12,750 nucleotides of DNA, from NCBI GenBank assembly GCA_021826765.1, contig JAKAYK010000025.1, positions 1 through 12,750 on the forward strand, in the 5' to 3' direction. A program made the translations under genes and the position numbers. Position 1 is the stretch's first letter, and each line of letters opens with the position of its first letter. This DNA comes from Thermoplasmata archaeon. GTDB lineage: Archaea > Thermoplasmatota > Thermoplasmata > Thermoplasmatales > Thermoplasmataceae. The notes beneath the pieces are model-generated. The model was not told where the DNA came from, did not search any database, and was given only the letters and a program-made list of their open reading frames with translations. Below, piece by piece: positions 1 through 6,196 of the stretch.

Positions 1-84
1 TTTAATTTTTCGTGTCTCTACAGTTTGTTGTGGACCATTCACCCACTTGTGAAATTAAACACGAACATAGTATCTCCAACAAAG

Positions 85-157
85 AGCCACTGGAGGGATT
101 TGAACCCCCGACCTGCTGATTACGAATCAGCTGCTCTACCTGCTGAGCTACAGTGGC
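85..157 (-). tRNA. tRNA-Thr (anticodon CGU)
   Basis: Read on the minus strand this is a complete 73-nt cloverleaf. The acceptor arms GCCACTG (157-151) and CAGTGGC pair perfectly. The D arm contains TAGCTCAG...GAGC, the anticodon stem is GCTGA/TCAGC around the loop TTCGTAA, the variable loop has 5 nt, and the T arm is GGGGG-TTCAAAT-CCCTC. The anticodon is CGT, reading ACG (threonine). The discriminator is U, as expected for archaeal tRNA-Thr. The 3' CCA is not encoded and must be added after transcription. No intron is visible. The 5' half of the tRNA also carries the last codons and stop of the DUF1015 gene on the same strand, so the two genes share 38 nt. Confidence 0.97.
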
Positions 158-1277
158 ACATTTCTGGCCACATCGGATAGAATGTTATACCAGATGGAAT
201 TTTTGGATAAAAATATGTAGATTTAGGCGGCAGTGTCATTCCATTCTCCACTATGCTGATAAATTGATCTTTCTCAAAGGGAGGCATGAGAATGCAGGCA
301 AGGTCCTTTCTTCCATTCATATGCTTAATGGCAGCTTCCCGGAATGGCCAGTAAGTTACCTCAGGATCATATCCCTTTTCCCTCGCAATGTTGAAAAGAT
401 CGTTTACCATGAAAGAATCTGCAGCATGCTTCCCTGCCTGCTTGTGCTTAAGCGAATAAATCCTGCCTTCGCACATCAGGCATATCTGAGAATCTGTACT
501 ATGATCATGCACATCAAATACTGACTTTACATCTTCCAGGAATCCGGGCCATTTTTTCACGATTCTGTGGACGGGCCCTATTTCGGTGGCGTTGTCCCAT
601 ATGGAAGTTACATACACTAGAAGATTGTTGAAACATTCCTCATTCTCTCCTTTTTCCTCAGAAAGTTCCGACATGGCTTTTGTCCTGTGGTGCCCATCCG
701 CTATGATTCCTGTTTTCCCCCTGAGCTCATTCATAATGACTGATATCTTTTCCCTGTCCTCAACTACGCAGATGCTGTTCCATATGCCATCCGGTTCTTC
801 ATATGATCTGGTGCAGCCCAGTTCTGAAGATATCCCGGCAAGTATATCATGAAGCTTCCTTGAATCTGTAACAATGAATACAGGCTCAATCTGGGCATCC
901 ATTGTCCTGATCATTTCCTTTCTCTCTTCAACATAACCAGGAATCACGTTTTCATGTATTTTCAGCCTGTTTTCATCATTCCTCAGATCAAGGAGTCCGA
1001 TTACCCCAAACCTTTCCTTCGTATCTTTACCCGTGTTTATTATCTGTTTCAGGAGAATCAGGGATTCATTCTGCCTTGTTATGATTCCTTTCTCAAGCCA
1101 TTCCTGAATGGTGATGAAAGGGTCCTTATTTGAAGAACCAGGCATGAGATTCATTATATTGTATGGATTCTCCAGCAGTTTTGTTCCATTTTCTTCGCCA
1201 ATTATATCAAAAGGGGGCGACGTAACCCTTCCTATGCCTTCCCTGTATATGAGAGGCCTGAACGTTCTTACTATCAC
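120..1277 (-). CDS. DUF1015 family protein, 3' end inside tRNA-Thr
   Basis: A 385-residue soluble protein recognised as DUF1015. Family landmarks are the N-terminal VTSPPFDII (19-27), HENV (108-111) with EERKEM just after it, the central ADGHHR motif (193-198) and the near-terminal PPKSTYFYPKIPSG (350-363). The conserved ADGHHR block resembles motifs of ParB/SerK-like folds, so a nucleotide-linked role is possible, but I do not assign a reaction. The start is GTG at 1277, 9 nt after the endonuclease IV stop, which implies co-transcription. No strong Shine-Dalgarno motif is seen; GGTTT lies nearby. The recognisable family sequence ends near residue 367. The last 12 residues (CHCSSAGRAADS) are a translation of the tRNA-Thr acceptor, D and anticodon arms, and the stop TAA lies in the anticodon loop. 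This tail is probably a by-product of losing an earlier stop rather than a conserved extension. Confidence 0.85.
   Translation of the reverse strand: MIVRTFRPLIYREGIGRVTSPPFDIIGEENGTKLLENPYNIMNLMPGSSNKDPFITIQEWLEKGIITRQNESLILLKQIINTGKDTKERFGVIGLLDLRNDENRLKIHENVIPGYVEERKEMIRTMDAQIEPVFIVTDSRKLHDILAGISSELGCTRSYEEPDGIWNSICVVEDREKISVIMNELRGKTGIIADGHHRTKAMSELSEEKGENEECFNNLLVYVTSIWDNATEIGPVHRIVKKWPGFLEDVKSVFDVHDHSTDSQICLMCEGRIYSLKHKQAGKHAADSFMVNDLFNIAREKGYDPEVTYWPFREAAIKHMNGRKDLACILMPPFEKDQFISIVENGMTLPPKSTYFYPKIPSGITFYPMWPEMCHCSSAGRAADS
183..190 (-). promoter_or_regulatory. possible TATA box for tRNA-Thr, inside the DUF1015 gene
   Basis: The minus strand reads GTATAACA here, centred about 29 nt upstream of the mature tRNA 5' end at 157. 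That is roughly where an archaeal TATA box would sit for a transcript starting at or just before the tRNA. It lies within the DUF1015 coding sequence. The match to a TATA consensus is only moderate, and the tRNA could instead be transcribed with the upstream genes. Confidence 0.3.
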
Positions 1278-1286
1278 TTTAAACCA

Positions 1287-2138
1287 TTACTCAAAAAGTT
1301 TCTCAAGATTGCTCAGATCCTGCATATATCCTGCTTCCCCCAGTGGTGTTTCCATAATCATCGGTGTTCTGGAGAAATTCCTGTCCTCCATGAGATGCCT
1401 GAAACCTTCCACTCCTATGGTTCCTTTTCCTATCTGCTCATGCCTGTCAGTTTTTTCCCCAAGGCCTTTCTTACTATCATTCAGGTGAAATCCCTTAATC
1501 TTTTCAAGCCCGACTGTATCCTTTATTTCCTGAATCATTTTCCCATATCCATCTTCTGTGGCAATGTCATATCCTGCAGCCCATGCATGACATGTGTCAA
1601 GGCATATTCCAACCTTCTCCTTAAAATTTACCTGTTCAAGTATCAGGCTTATGTCATGGAATGTCCTGCCCACACTGTTTCCCTGACCCGCAGAATTCTC
1701 TATGAGGACAGTGACATTCTGTTCCTTCTTTATGACATCATTGAGCATATTTCCAACATTTTTTATTCCAGTCTCAAGTGTGGCCTCCTTAAAAGAGCCT
1801 GGATGAAATGTCAACAGATCTACCCCAAGAAAGTCTGCCCTTTCAATCTCAATGATGAATGCATCCTTTACCTTTTTTCTCAATTCCTCATCGCTTGAAG
1901 CTGTGTTCAATAGATATGATGAATGTATCATCACAGACTCTATTCCTTTCTCCTTCCTGTTGATCCTGAATGATGAGGATACCTTCTCATCCAGTGGCTT
2001 TGCATTCCACTGCATCTGGTTTTTTGAAAAAATCTGGAAGGACCTGAAATCGAATCCCCTCGCATTTTCAGGAGTCCTGTCAAGTGAAGGTGATGTGGAA
2101 AGATGCCCTCCCATGTTGTGAGTTTCAGTTACCTTCAT
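1287..2138 (-). CDS. nfo: endonuclease IV (AP endonuclease)
   Basis: Endonuclease IV cleaves DNA 5' to abasic sites in base-excision repair and uses a trinuclear zinc centre in a TIM barrel. All nine metal ligands known from E. coli Nfo have clear counterparts, numbered from the start used here: H72 (IHSSY), H112 (TFHPGS), E147 (IEN), D181 and H184 (LDTCHAWAAGYD), H218 (FHLND), D231 and H233 (DRHEQIGKG) and E263 (METP). The length of 283 residues is normal. ATG 2138 is preferred because AGGAG lies 9 nt upstream, inside the end of the TrmB gene. An ATG at 2168 is possible but has poorer spacing. ATG 2114 (MGGHLS...) would be the most compact, family-like start. The gene overlaps the TrmB gene by 14 nt and is followed after 9 nt by DUF1015, so it is the middle of a three-gene operon. 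It appears intact and active. Confidence 0.93.
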   Translation of the reverse strand: MKVTETHNMGGHLSTSPSLDRTPENARGFDFRSFQIFSKNQMQWNAKPLDEKVSSSFRINRKEKGIESVMIHSSYLLNTASSDEELRKKVKDAFIIEIERADFLGVDLLTFHPGSFKEATLETGIKNVGNMLNDVIKKEQNVTVLIENSAGQGNSVGRTFHDISLILEQVNFKEKVGICLDTCHAWAAGYDIATEDGYGKMIQEIKDTVGLEKIKGFHLNDSKKGLGEKTDRHEQIGKGTIGVEGFRHLMEDRNFSRTPMIMETPLGEAGYMQDLSNLEKLFE

Positions 2139-2868
2139 TTCCAATTTCTCCTGTGCTGTGCATTTCACTTACGTCTATAATCATCTGTACAAACTGATAT
2201 ACATGCATTGCCAGAGCCGGGTTGTCTGTATAACCACATGCACTCAGGTCAGGCCCTGCCAGGAGTGCCCTTGTCTTGTCTGCAACTATGTCGGTGGCTA
2301 TGAGGCTGTCCTTGGTAAAAGACTGCACATTGTGTGGAGTTCTTTTGTTGGGAGGTGCAACGAATACAACCTTGACTCCTCTCCTTAACGCATTTTCAAT
2401 ATTCTTCTTCATTTCCACCCTCATCTCCTTCACCATGGGGGTGCATATGAACAATTCCTTTTCTGCAAGGTTGATCAGTTCAGATATCTTGTTCATGACC
2501 TTGTTTCTTCCATATATGGTGTAGACAAGCTGTGGATCTCCCTTTGAAGGTAGTTCTTCCTGCATAGCCCTCATTTCTGAAAAGAGTCCCTGTATTCTCA
2601 TCTCGATGTTGTTCCTGATGCTGTCAAGGTTCTGAGGCTTGTACATCTTGGGCCTCCCTTCAGTCTCCTTTACATATCCTTTTTCCACGAGAGATTCAAG
2701 TACCTTATAGGCTGATGTTCTTGGTATCTTGGCTGTGTCTGCTATTTCATCTGCGTTTGCAACCCCCAAATATACGAGGGCAGAGAATCCCTGTGCCTCA
2801 TATGCGGACAGCCCAAAGAGTTTCAACATCTCCGTGACTTTCTCTAGTCTGGATGTTGGCGCTTCCAT
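2125..2868 (-). CDS. TrmB-family transcriptional regulator
   Basis: A 247-residue regulator. Residues about 8-80 form a winged helix-turn-helix of the TrmB type: LFGLSAYEAQGFSALVYLG, then NADEIADTAKIPRTSAYK as the recognition region, then VEKGYV and GRPKMYKP as the wing. Residues about 80-110 look like a helical linker. The C-terminal half (YTIYGRNKVMNKI..., LFICTPMV, RGVKVVFVAP) matches the phospholipase-D-like C-terminal region of TrmB proteins, without a visible catalytic HKD motif. Known TrmB proteins often sense sugars, but this effector cannot be read from sequence. The start is ATG 2868, with a TATA-like element about 40 nt upstream. The gene heads the nfo-DUF1015 operon and is divergent from a thioesterase gene. 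An inverted repeat between them is a candidate operator. Confidence 0.85.
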   Translation of the reverse strand: MEAPTSRLEKVTEMLKLFGLSAYEAQGFSALVYLGVANADEIADTAKIPRTSAYKVLESLVEKGYVKETEGRPKMYKPQNLDSIRNNIEMRIQGLFSEMRAMQEELPSKGDPQLVYTIYGRNKVMNKISELINLAEKELFICTPMVKEMRVEMKKNIENALRRGVKVVFVAPPNKRTPHNVQSFTKDSLIATDIVADKTRALLAGPDLSACGYTDNPALAMHVYQFVQMIIDVSEMHSTGEIGNEGN

Positions 2869-2903
2869 GTCACAAATATACTGAAACTGTTAATATGATT
2901 TCC

Positions 2904-2913
2904 TATATTTTTT
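2904..2913 (-). promoter_or_regulatory. putative TATA box for the TrmB-nfo operon
   Basis: The minus strand has an A-rich stretch ending in AATATAG, preceded by GTGA as a possible BRE. A start about 25 nt downstream would be near 2880, leaving a leader of roughly 12 nt before ATG 2868. This is inferred from spacing only. Confidence 0.4.
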
Positions 2914-2931
2914 CACTGTGATAGTGTACCC

Positions 2932-2956
2932 ATCCCACCCCTGAAGAGTGTGGGAT
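2932..2956. repeat. imperfect inverted repeat, candidate operator between divergent genes
   Basis: The arms ATCCCACCC (2932-2940) and GTGTGGGAT (2948-2956) flank a 7-nt spacer. Seven outer base pairs (ATCCCAC/GTGGGAT) are perfect, followed by one mismatch and one further pair. The element sits in the 134-bp divergent region between the TrmB gene and the thioesterase gene, just upstream of the putative TrmB TATA box and close to that of the thioesterase. Its size and dyad symmetry suit a dimeric winged-HTH repressor. It could also be a small RNA hairpin or chance. Confidence 0.45.
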
Positions 2957-2970
2957 TTTTCGCAAACAAA

Positions 2971-2980
2971 TGTTAAAATC
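2971..2980 (+). promoter_or_regulatory. putative promoter of thioesterase gene
   Basis: TGTTAAAATC follows a CAAACAAA stretch that could be a BRE. A transcript starting about 26 nt downstream of the box would begin at or next to the GTG at 3003, implying a leaderless or nearly leaderless message. This is consistent with there being no Shine-Dalgarno motif upstream of that GTG. Confidence 0.4.
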
Positions 2981-3002
2981 CTTGCTATGATAAGGTATAA
3001 TT

Positions 3003-3401
3003 GTGCAGGAGATAGAACGAATTCGGGAAATAATGAAAAGAGACAATTTCATGGGAAAATTCCATCTTGAACTGGAGGAGGCAGACCGGGGAAGAATAAA
3101 ACTGAAAGCACACCTGAACGAAACCATGATGAGGGCTGGTGATATGGTGAATGGAGGGGCTATAATGTCACTTTTTGATTTTTCCGGATCACTGTCAATA
3201 TTCACACTTGAAGGGGTTCTGAATGGATTCACCATAAGCTTCAACTGCGACTTTCTCAAGCCATTGCAGGGCAAATATGCAATAATAGATGCAGTTGTGG
3301 ATACCAGTGGCAAGAGCCATGCTTTCATAAAGATGGATATGCATGATTCAAACGGGAAGAAAGTAGCGTATGCCCATGGAATTTGGGTTGTTTACAGATA
3401 A
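3003..3401 (+). CDS. PaaI/YdiI-like hotdog-fold thioesterase
   Basis: A 132-residue protein of the hotdog fold whose relatives hydrolyse acyl-CoA thioesters. The key segment is AGDMVNGGAIMSLFDFSGSL (about residues 45-64), matching the HGGA...L.D segment of PaaI-type enzymes: NGG replaces the usual HGG and D59 occupies the catalytic acidic position. The closing strands GFTISFNCDFLKPLQG and KSHAFIKMDMHDSNGKKVAYAHG are typical. The length is normal for a single hotdog domain. GTG 3003 is chosen because a TATA-like element lies at leaderless distance. ATG 3033 is the alternative, but it leaves a poorly placed AGGAG. The gene is divergent from the TrmB gene and lies 74 nt upstream of the CoaBC-like gene. 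The acyl substrate is unknown. Confidence 0.8.
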   Translation: MQEIERIREIMKRDNFMGKFHLELEEADRGRIKLKAHLNETMMRAGDMVNGGAIMSLFDFSGSLSIFTLEGVLNGFTISFNCDFLKPLQGKYAIIDAVVDTSGKSHAFIKMDMHDSNGKKVAYAHGIWVVYR

Positions 3402-3475
3402 AAAGAATCCTCCTTATTGCAAAGGATGGGTTAAAGTGCAATCAGTGGATGCCTTCACTATCAGTTGGTGATTTC

Positions 3476-4627
3476 ATGAACGATGGAAATGAACTTACAG
3501 GTTACAGGATCATAATGGCCATAGGGGGAAGTATATCTGCCTACAGGACGCCGGATATGATCAGGGAATTCAGGAAAAGAGGGGCCCATGTCATCCCTGT
3601 TGTTTCAAATGCAGCCTCCAAAATAATAGGAATTGATGCAATTCAGTGGGCAGCAGATGAGAAGCCCATAACAGAACTGACAGGAGAGATGGAGCATATC
3701 AACCTTTTCCAGAATGAGAATGAAATAACAGTGCTTCTTGTGTGCCCTGCCACATACAACCAGATAGGAAAAATGGCAAATGGAATTGCAGATTCCGTTG
3801 CAGAGACATTCTTTGCAAACGCGATCGGAACCAATACCAGGATAGTCATTGTTCCTGCAATGCACCTTGAAATGTATCACAATAAGATCATGGAAAGGAA
3901 CCTGAAGACTCTCATGGACATGGGAGTGTTGATTGTTGAGCCCAGGATTGAAGAAGGAAAGGCAAAAATCATGTGGCACGAAGAAATAATTGATGCAATC
4001 CTGTCAGAGAAACAAAATGAGAAAAGCATCCTCATAGTATCTGGGAAGAGCCATCTTGAAATTGATCCTGTAAGAAGTATTATCAATAAGAGCAGCGGTG
4101 CAACTGGTGTGATGATCGCACGGGAAGCATACAGGAAAGGTTATAGAAAAATAACACTGGTCGGGAATGCAGAGGAGAGAATTCCCCTGTACTGCGAAAT
4201 CCATGATGCAGTGAATGTGGACGACTTCTACAGAATAACTGAGGAACTGGTGTCTTCAAATAAATATGATGATATAATATTTCCTGCAGCACTGTCAGAT
4301 TTCAACACAACAAAAAGCAAATACAAGATAAGTGGTTCAGACAAACAGGCACTTGAACTCAAGCCAAGGGAGAAATTGATCTCCATAATCTCCTCCATGA
4401 ATAATGCTTCAGGGAGCAGGATCGTAAGATTCAAACTCTCCCAGGAAAAACTCAGCAGATCTGACAGTGATTCCTTCATGACAGTGATCAATTATGTGGG
4501 TGATTCACCATACGAAAATGGGGAAAACCACTATGATATTTTCATAAGAAATAATAAAGTGTATTCAGGAAAACTATCAAAGTGCGAACTTGCTGAAAAG
4601 ATACTGGTGGGGCTCAATGGAGAATGA
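3476..4627 (+). CDS. coaBC: CoaBC-like bifunctional protein: phosphopantothenoylcysteine decarboxylase / phosphopantothenate-cysteine ligase
   Basis: CoaBC makes 4'-phosphopantetheine for coenzyme A by joining cysteine to 4'-phosphopantothenate (C-terminal domain) and decarboxylating the product (N-terminal flavoprotein). From ATG 3476 the protein has 383 residues. The FMN domain shows GGSISAYR (17-24), H74 in MEHINL, PATYNQIGKMANG (91-103) and PAMHLEMY (127-134). The ligase domain starts near 184 and shows IDPVRSIINKSSG (196-208), AALSDF (271-276) and lysines 282/284. The bacterial PAMN has H instead of N, and the bacterial Cys motif is replaced by EEGKAK (159-164); I believe both are usual in archaea. 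The ligase segment expected as GPT or GGT reads SGKSH. ATG 3476 is preferred for the GGTGAT just upstream. The frame is open back to 3383, overlapping the thioesterase gene. The gene overlaps the next by 11 nt. Confidence 0.82.
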   Translation: MNDGNELTGYRIIMAIGGSISAYRTPDMIREFRKRGAHVIPVVSNAASKIIGIDAIQWAADEKPITELTGEMEHINLFQNENEITVLLVCPATYNQIGKMANGIADSVAETFFANAIGTNTRIVIVPAMHLEMYHNKIMERNLKTLMDMGVLIVEPRIEEGKAKIMWHEEIIDAILSEKQNEKSILIVSGKSHLEIDPVRSIINKSSGATGVMIAREAYRKGYRKITLVGNAEERIPLYCEIHDAVNVDDFYRITEELVSSNKYDDIIFPAALSDFNTTKSKYKISGSDKQALELKPREKLISIISSMNNASGSRIVRFKLSQEKLSRSDSDSFMTVINYVGDSPYENGENHYDIFIRNNKVYSGKLSKCELAEKILVGLNGE

Positions 4628-5378
4628 AAAAATTCTGATGACCGGACTTCAGCTACCGGTTACAGATGAAGAAACTGCCATATCCAATATAAGAGATCTT
4701 ATAAATGGATGCAGGAGCAGGATTATAATGTTTCCGGAAAGATTTGTGCTTGAAATTTATGAGGATTTCAGGCAGAGCAGGCTTTACGATCTTCTTGAAA
4801 AACTGTCTTTGGGGAGAATCCTGATTGCAGGTTCCGTCATGGAAAAATCTCATGAGAAATTCTTCAACAGATCATATATTTTTAATGACGGGAAACTGGT
4901 TGGAACGCAGGATAAGATCATTCCGTACAAAAAGGAGAGAGGCATCATGTCACCTGGAAATGTGATTAATGTATTCATGTCAGAATTTCTCACCTTTTCT
5001 GTTGCAGTATGTTATGATATAGATTTCCCATTTTTTGCAAGGATTTCATGCATGAATGACACAGATATCATATTCAATCCATCACTCATCAGGCATGATT
5101 TTCATGCGGAGTGGCACCAGTACGTCAAATCAAGGGCCCTTGAGAACAGGACTGCTGTTTTTTCGGTGAACTCCGTAACAGAAGGATTTGGAGGGGGCAG
5201 CATTTATGTGGGAACATACGAGGATGGTGCAGGAGTGAGAATGGCTGTACTTGAGGCGAGCAGGATGAAATCATTCACCGTGGAACATCTCAGGAATTCC
5301 ATGAGGGAAATGAGGATTGAACGACTCAAGGAAGATCCTTCAACCTACAGTTTTCCCATCAAGAAAATCAGATATTGA
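4617..5378 (+). CDS. carbon-nitrogen hydrolase (nitrilase superfamily)
   Basis: A 253-residue single-domain member of the superfamily that hydrolyses nitriles or amides through a Glu-Lys-Cys triad. The triad is visible as E41 (MFPERF), K100 (QDKIIPYKKE) and C132 (AVCYDIDFP). The usual KSRALENRTAVFSVNSV segment (171-187) follows the nucleophile. ATG 4617 is chosen because it lies in the last codons of the CoaBC-like gene, with GGTGGGG a few bases upstream. The open frame back to 4590 is deeper inside that gene and has no supporting signal. The overlap suggests translational coupling to CoaBC, so a substrate linked to pantothenate or coenzyme A is conceivable but unproven. The protein is slightly short, with little beyond the core fold. 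Its last codons overlap the opposite-strand alpha/beta hydrolase gene by 39 bp. Confidence 0.82.
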   Translation: MENEKILMTGLQLPVTDEETAISNIRDLINGCRSRIIMFPERFVLEIYEDFRQSRLYDLLEKLSLGRILIAGSVMEKSHEKFFNRSYIFNDGKLVGTQDKIIPYKKERGIMSPGNVINVFMSEFLTFSVAVCYDIDFPFFARISCMNDTDIIFNPSLIRHDFHAEWHQYVKSRALENRTAVFSVNSVTEGFGGGSIYVGTYEDGAGVRMAVLEASRMKSFTVEHLRNSMREMRIERLKEDPSTYSFPIKKIRY

Positions 5379-6056
5379 GGCGCATACTTCCCTTGGATGT
5401 GAAGAGTGGGAGGTGTGGCCCCCTCCTTCTATGACCACAAATCTTGAATTTCTCAGATGCTCATTCATAAATTTTCCATGATTGATGTCTATCATGGAAT
5501 CCCTGCTTCCCCATATGATCAGTGCAGGTTTATCTATGGACGCAAGCATTTCAGATGTTATTCTGAAAGCCTCTCCGGAATTTCTCAGCAGAATCTTTCT
5601 TATGACATCTTTCCTGTTGGAAGGATTCATGTTCATGACTCTTGCCAGAAATGAATCCACTGATTCATCTCCAAAATCACCGACAGTAAGATTGGTTCCC
5701 GCACTGCTTATAAGAATGATTCCAAGTGAGTTCTTGAATTCTGATTCGTGCTCAAGGCTGACCCATCCACCGTAGGAATTTCCTCCGATGTAAAATTCCT
5801 TTATTCCCAGTTCATTGATGAGGTCTTCCACTGCTTCAGATTGGGTTTTTATTGTTATATCTTCAGGGGAATCTGATTTTCCATGCCCGAGAAGATCGGG
5901 AAAAACCAGCCCGTAATACGAATCAATGCATCCTGCAAGCTTCATGAAGTTGTTGCCAAGCCCGCCAAGCCCATGAAGTAAAACCAGATATCTCTGTCCT
6001 GGCCTGAACATGAATGAAATTCGTCCATGCCTGGTCTCTCTATACAACCTTTCCAT
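5340..6056 (-). CDS. alpha/beta-fold hydrolase
   Basis: A 238-residue cytosolic serine hydrolase. LVLLHGLGG (24-32) provides the oxyanion-hole segment, FPDLLGHGKSDSP (52-64) is the strand-4 motif, GNSYGG (92-97) is the nucleophile elbow with S94, WGSRDSMID (182-190) supplies the acid (D186, or possibly D190), and GGGHTSH (211-217) supplies H214. The cap region (about 121-172) is short and helical. The substrate (ester, lactone, peptide or C-C bond) cannot be told from sequence. ATG 6056 is the family-like start. An AT-rich element near 6081-6092 could be its TATA box. The gene is convergent with the carbon-nitrogen hydrolase gene and divergent from the dikinase gene, so it is probably transcribed alone. 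Confidence 0.85.
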   Translation of the reverse strand: MERLYRETRHGRISFMFRPGQRYLVLLHGLGGLGNNFMKLAGCIDSYYGLVFPDLLGHGKSDSPEDITIKTQSEAVEDLINELGIKEFYIGGNSYGGWVSLEHESEFKNSLGIILISSAGTNLTVGDFGDESVDSFLARVMNMNPSNRKDVIRKILLRNSGEAFRITSEMLASIDKPALIIWGSRDSMIDINHGKFMNEHLRNSRFVVIEGGGHTSHSSHPREVCASISDFLDGKTVG

Positions 6057-6080
6057 ATAAAAACGTTATTGCCCGATATG

Positions 6081-6092
6081 GTAAAAATTTAC
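6081..6092 (-). promoter_or_regulatory. AT-rich palindrome at probable hydrolase promoter
   Basis: GTAAA-AA-TTTAC forms a short dyad centred about 30 nt upstream of ATG 6056, roughly where a TATA element for the minus-strand hydrolase gene would lie. The 9-mer GTAAAAATT recurs at 6142-6150, nearer the dikinase gene. It may be only AT-rich promoter DNA. Confidence 0.3.
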
Positions 6093-6168
6093 TGCTTAAC
6101 CCATAATATATTTAATAAAATTGATTCGCAAGAGTTTCCATGTAAAAATTAACCTTTCACTCCACAAG

Positions 6169-6178
6169 CTTTATTTAT
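6169..6178 (+). promoter_or_regulatory. putative TATA box for pyruvate, phosphate dikinase gene
   Basis: CTTTATTTAT is a good archaeal TATA-like match about 24 nt before the GTG at 6197. Transcription would start at or very near that GTG, giving a leaderless message. The A-rich stretch between box and start contains no Shine-Dalgarno sequence, which supports this reading. Confidence 0.5.
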
Positions 6179-6196
6179 CTAAAAACATAAAACAAT

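Noticed and set aside
1..84. AT-rich sequence downstream of tRNA-Thr
   Set aside because: Too short to judge. I see no coding frame, integrase site, duplicated tRNA end or clear terminator, only a short T run (81-83 region on the minus strand reads CTCTTTG).
1395..1898. 167-codon plus-strand open frame opposite endonuclease IV
   Set aside because: Fully antisense to an intact enzyme with all nine zinc ligands; no independent coding evidence.
3411..3426. Small hairpin TCCTT-attgca-AAGGA after the thioesterase gene
   Set aside because: Only five base pairs and no following T tract, so it is not convincing as a terminator or RNA element.
3383..3475. N-terminal extension of the CoaBC-like frame overlapping the thioesterase gene
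   Set aside because: The frame is open, but the extra residues precede the conserved FMN domain, and ATG 3476 has a GGTGAT directly upstream. The longer start is not favoured.
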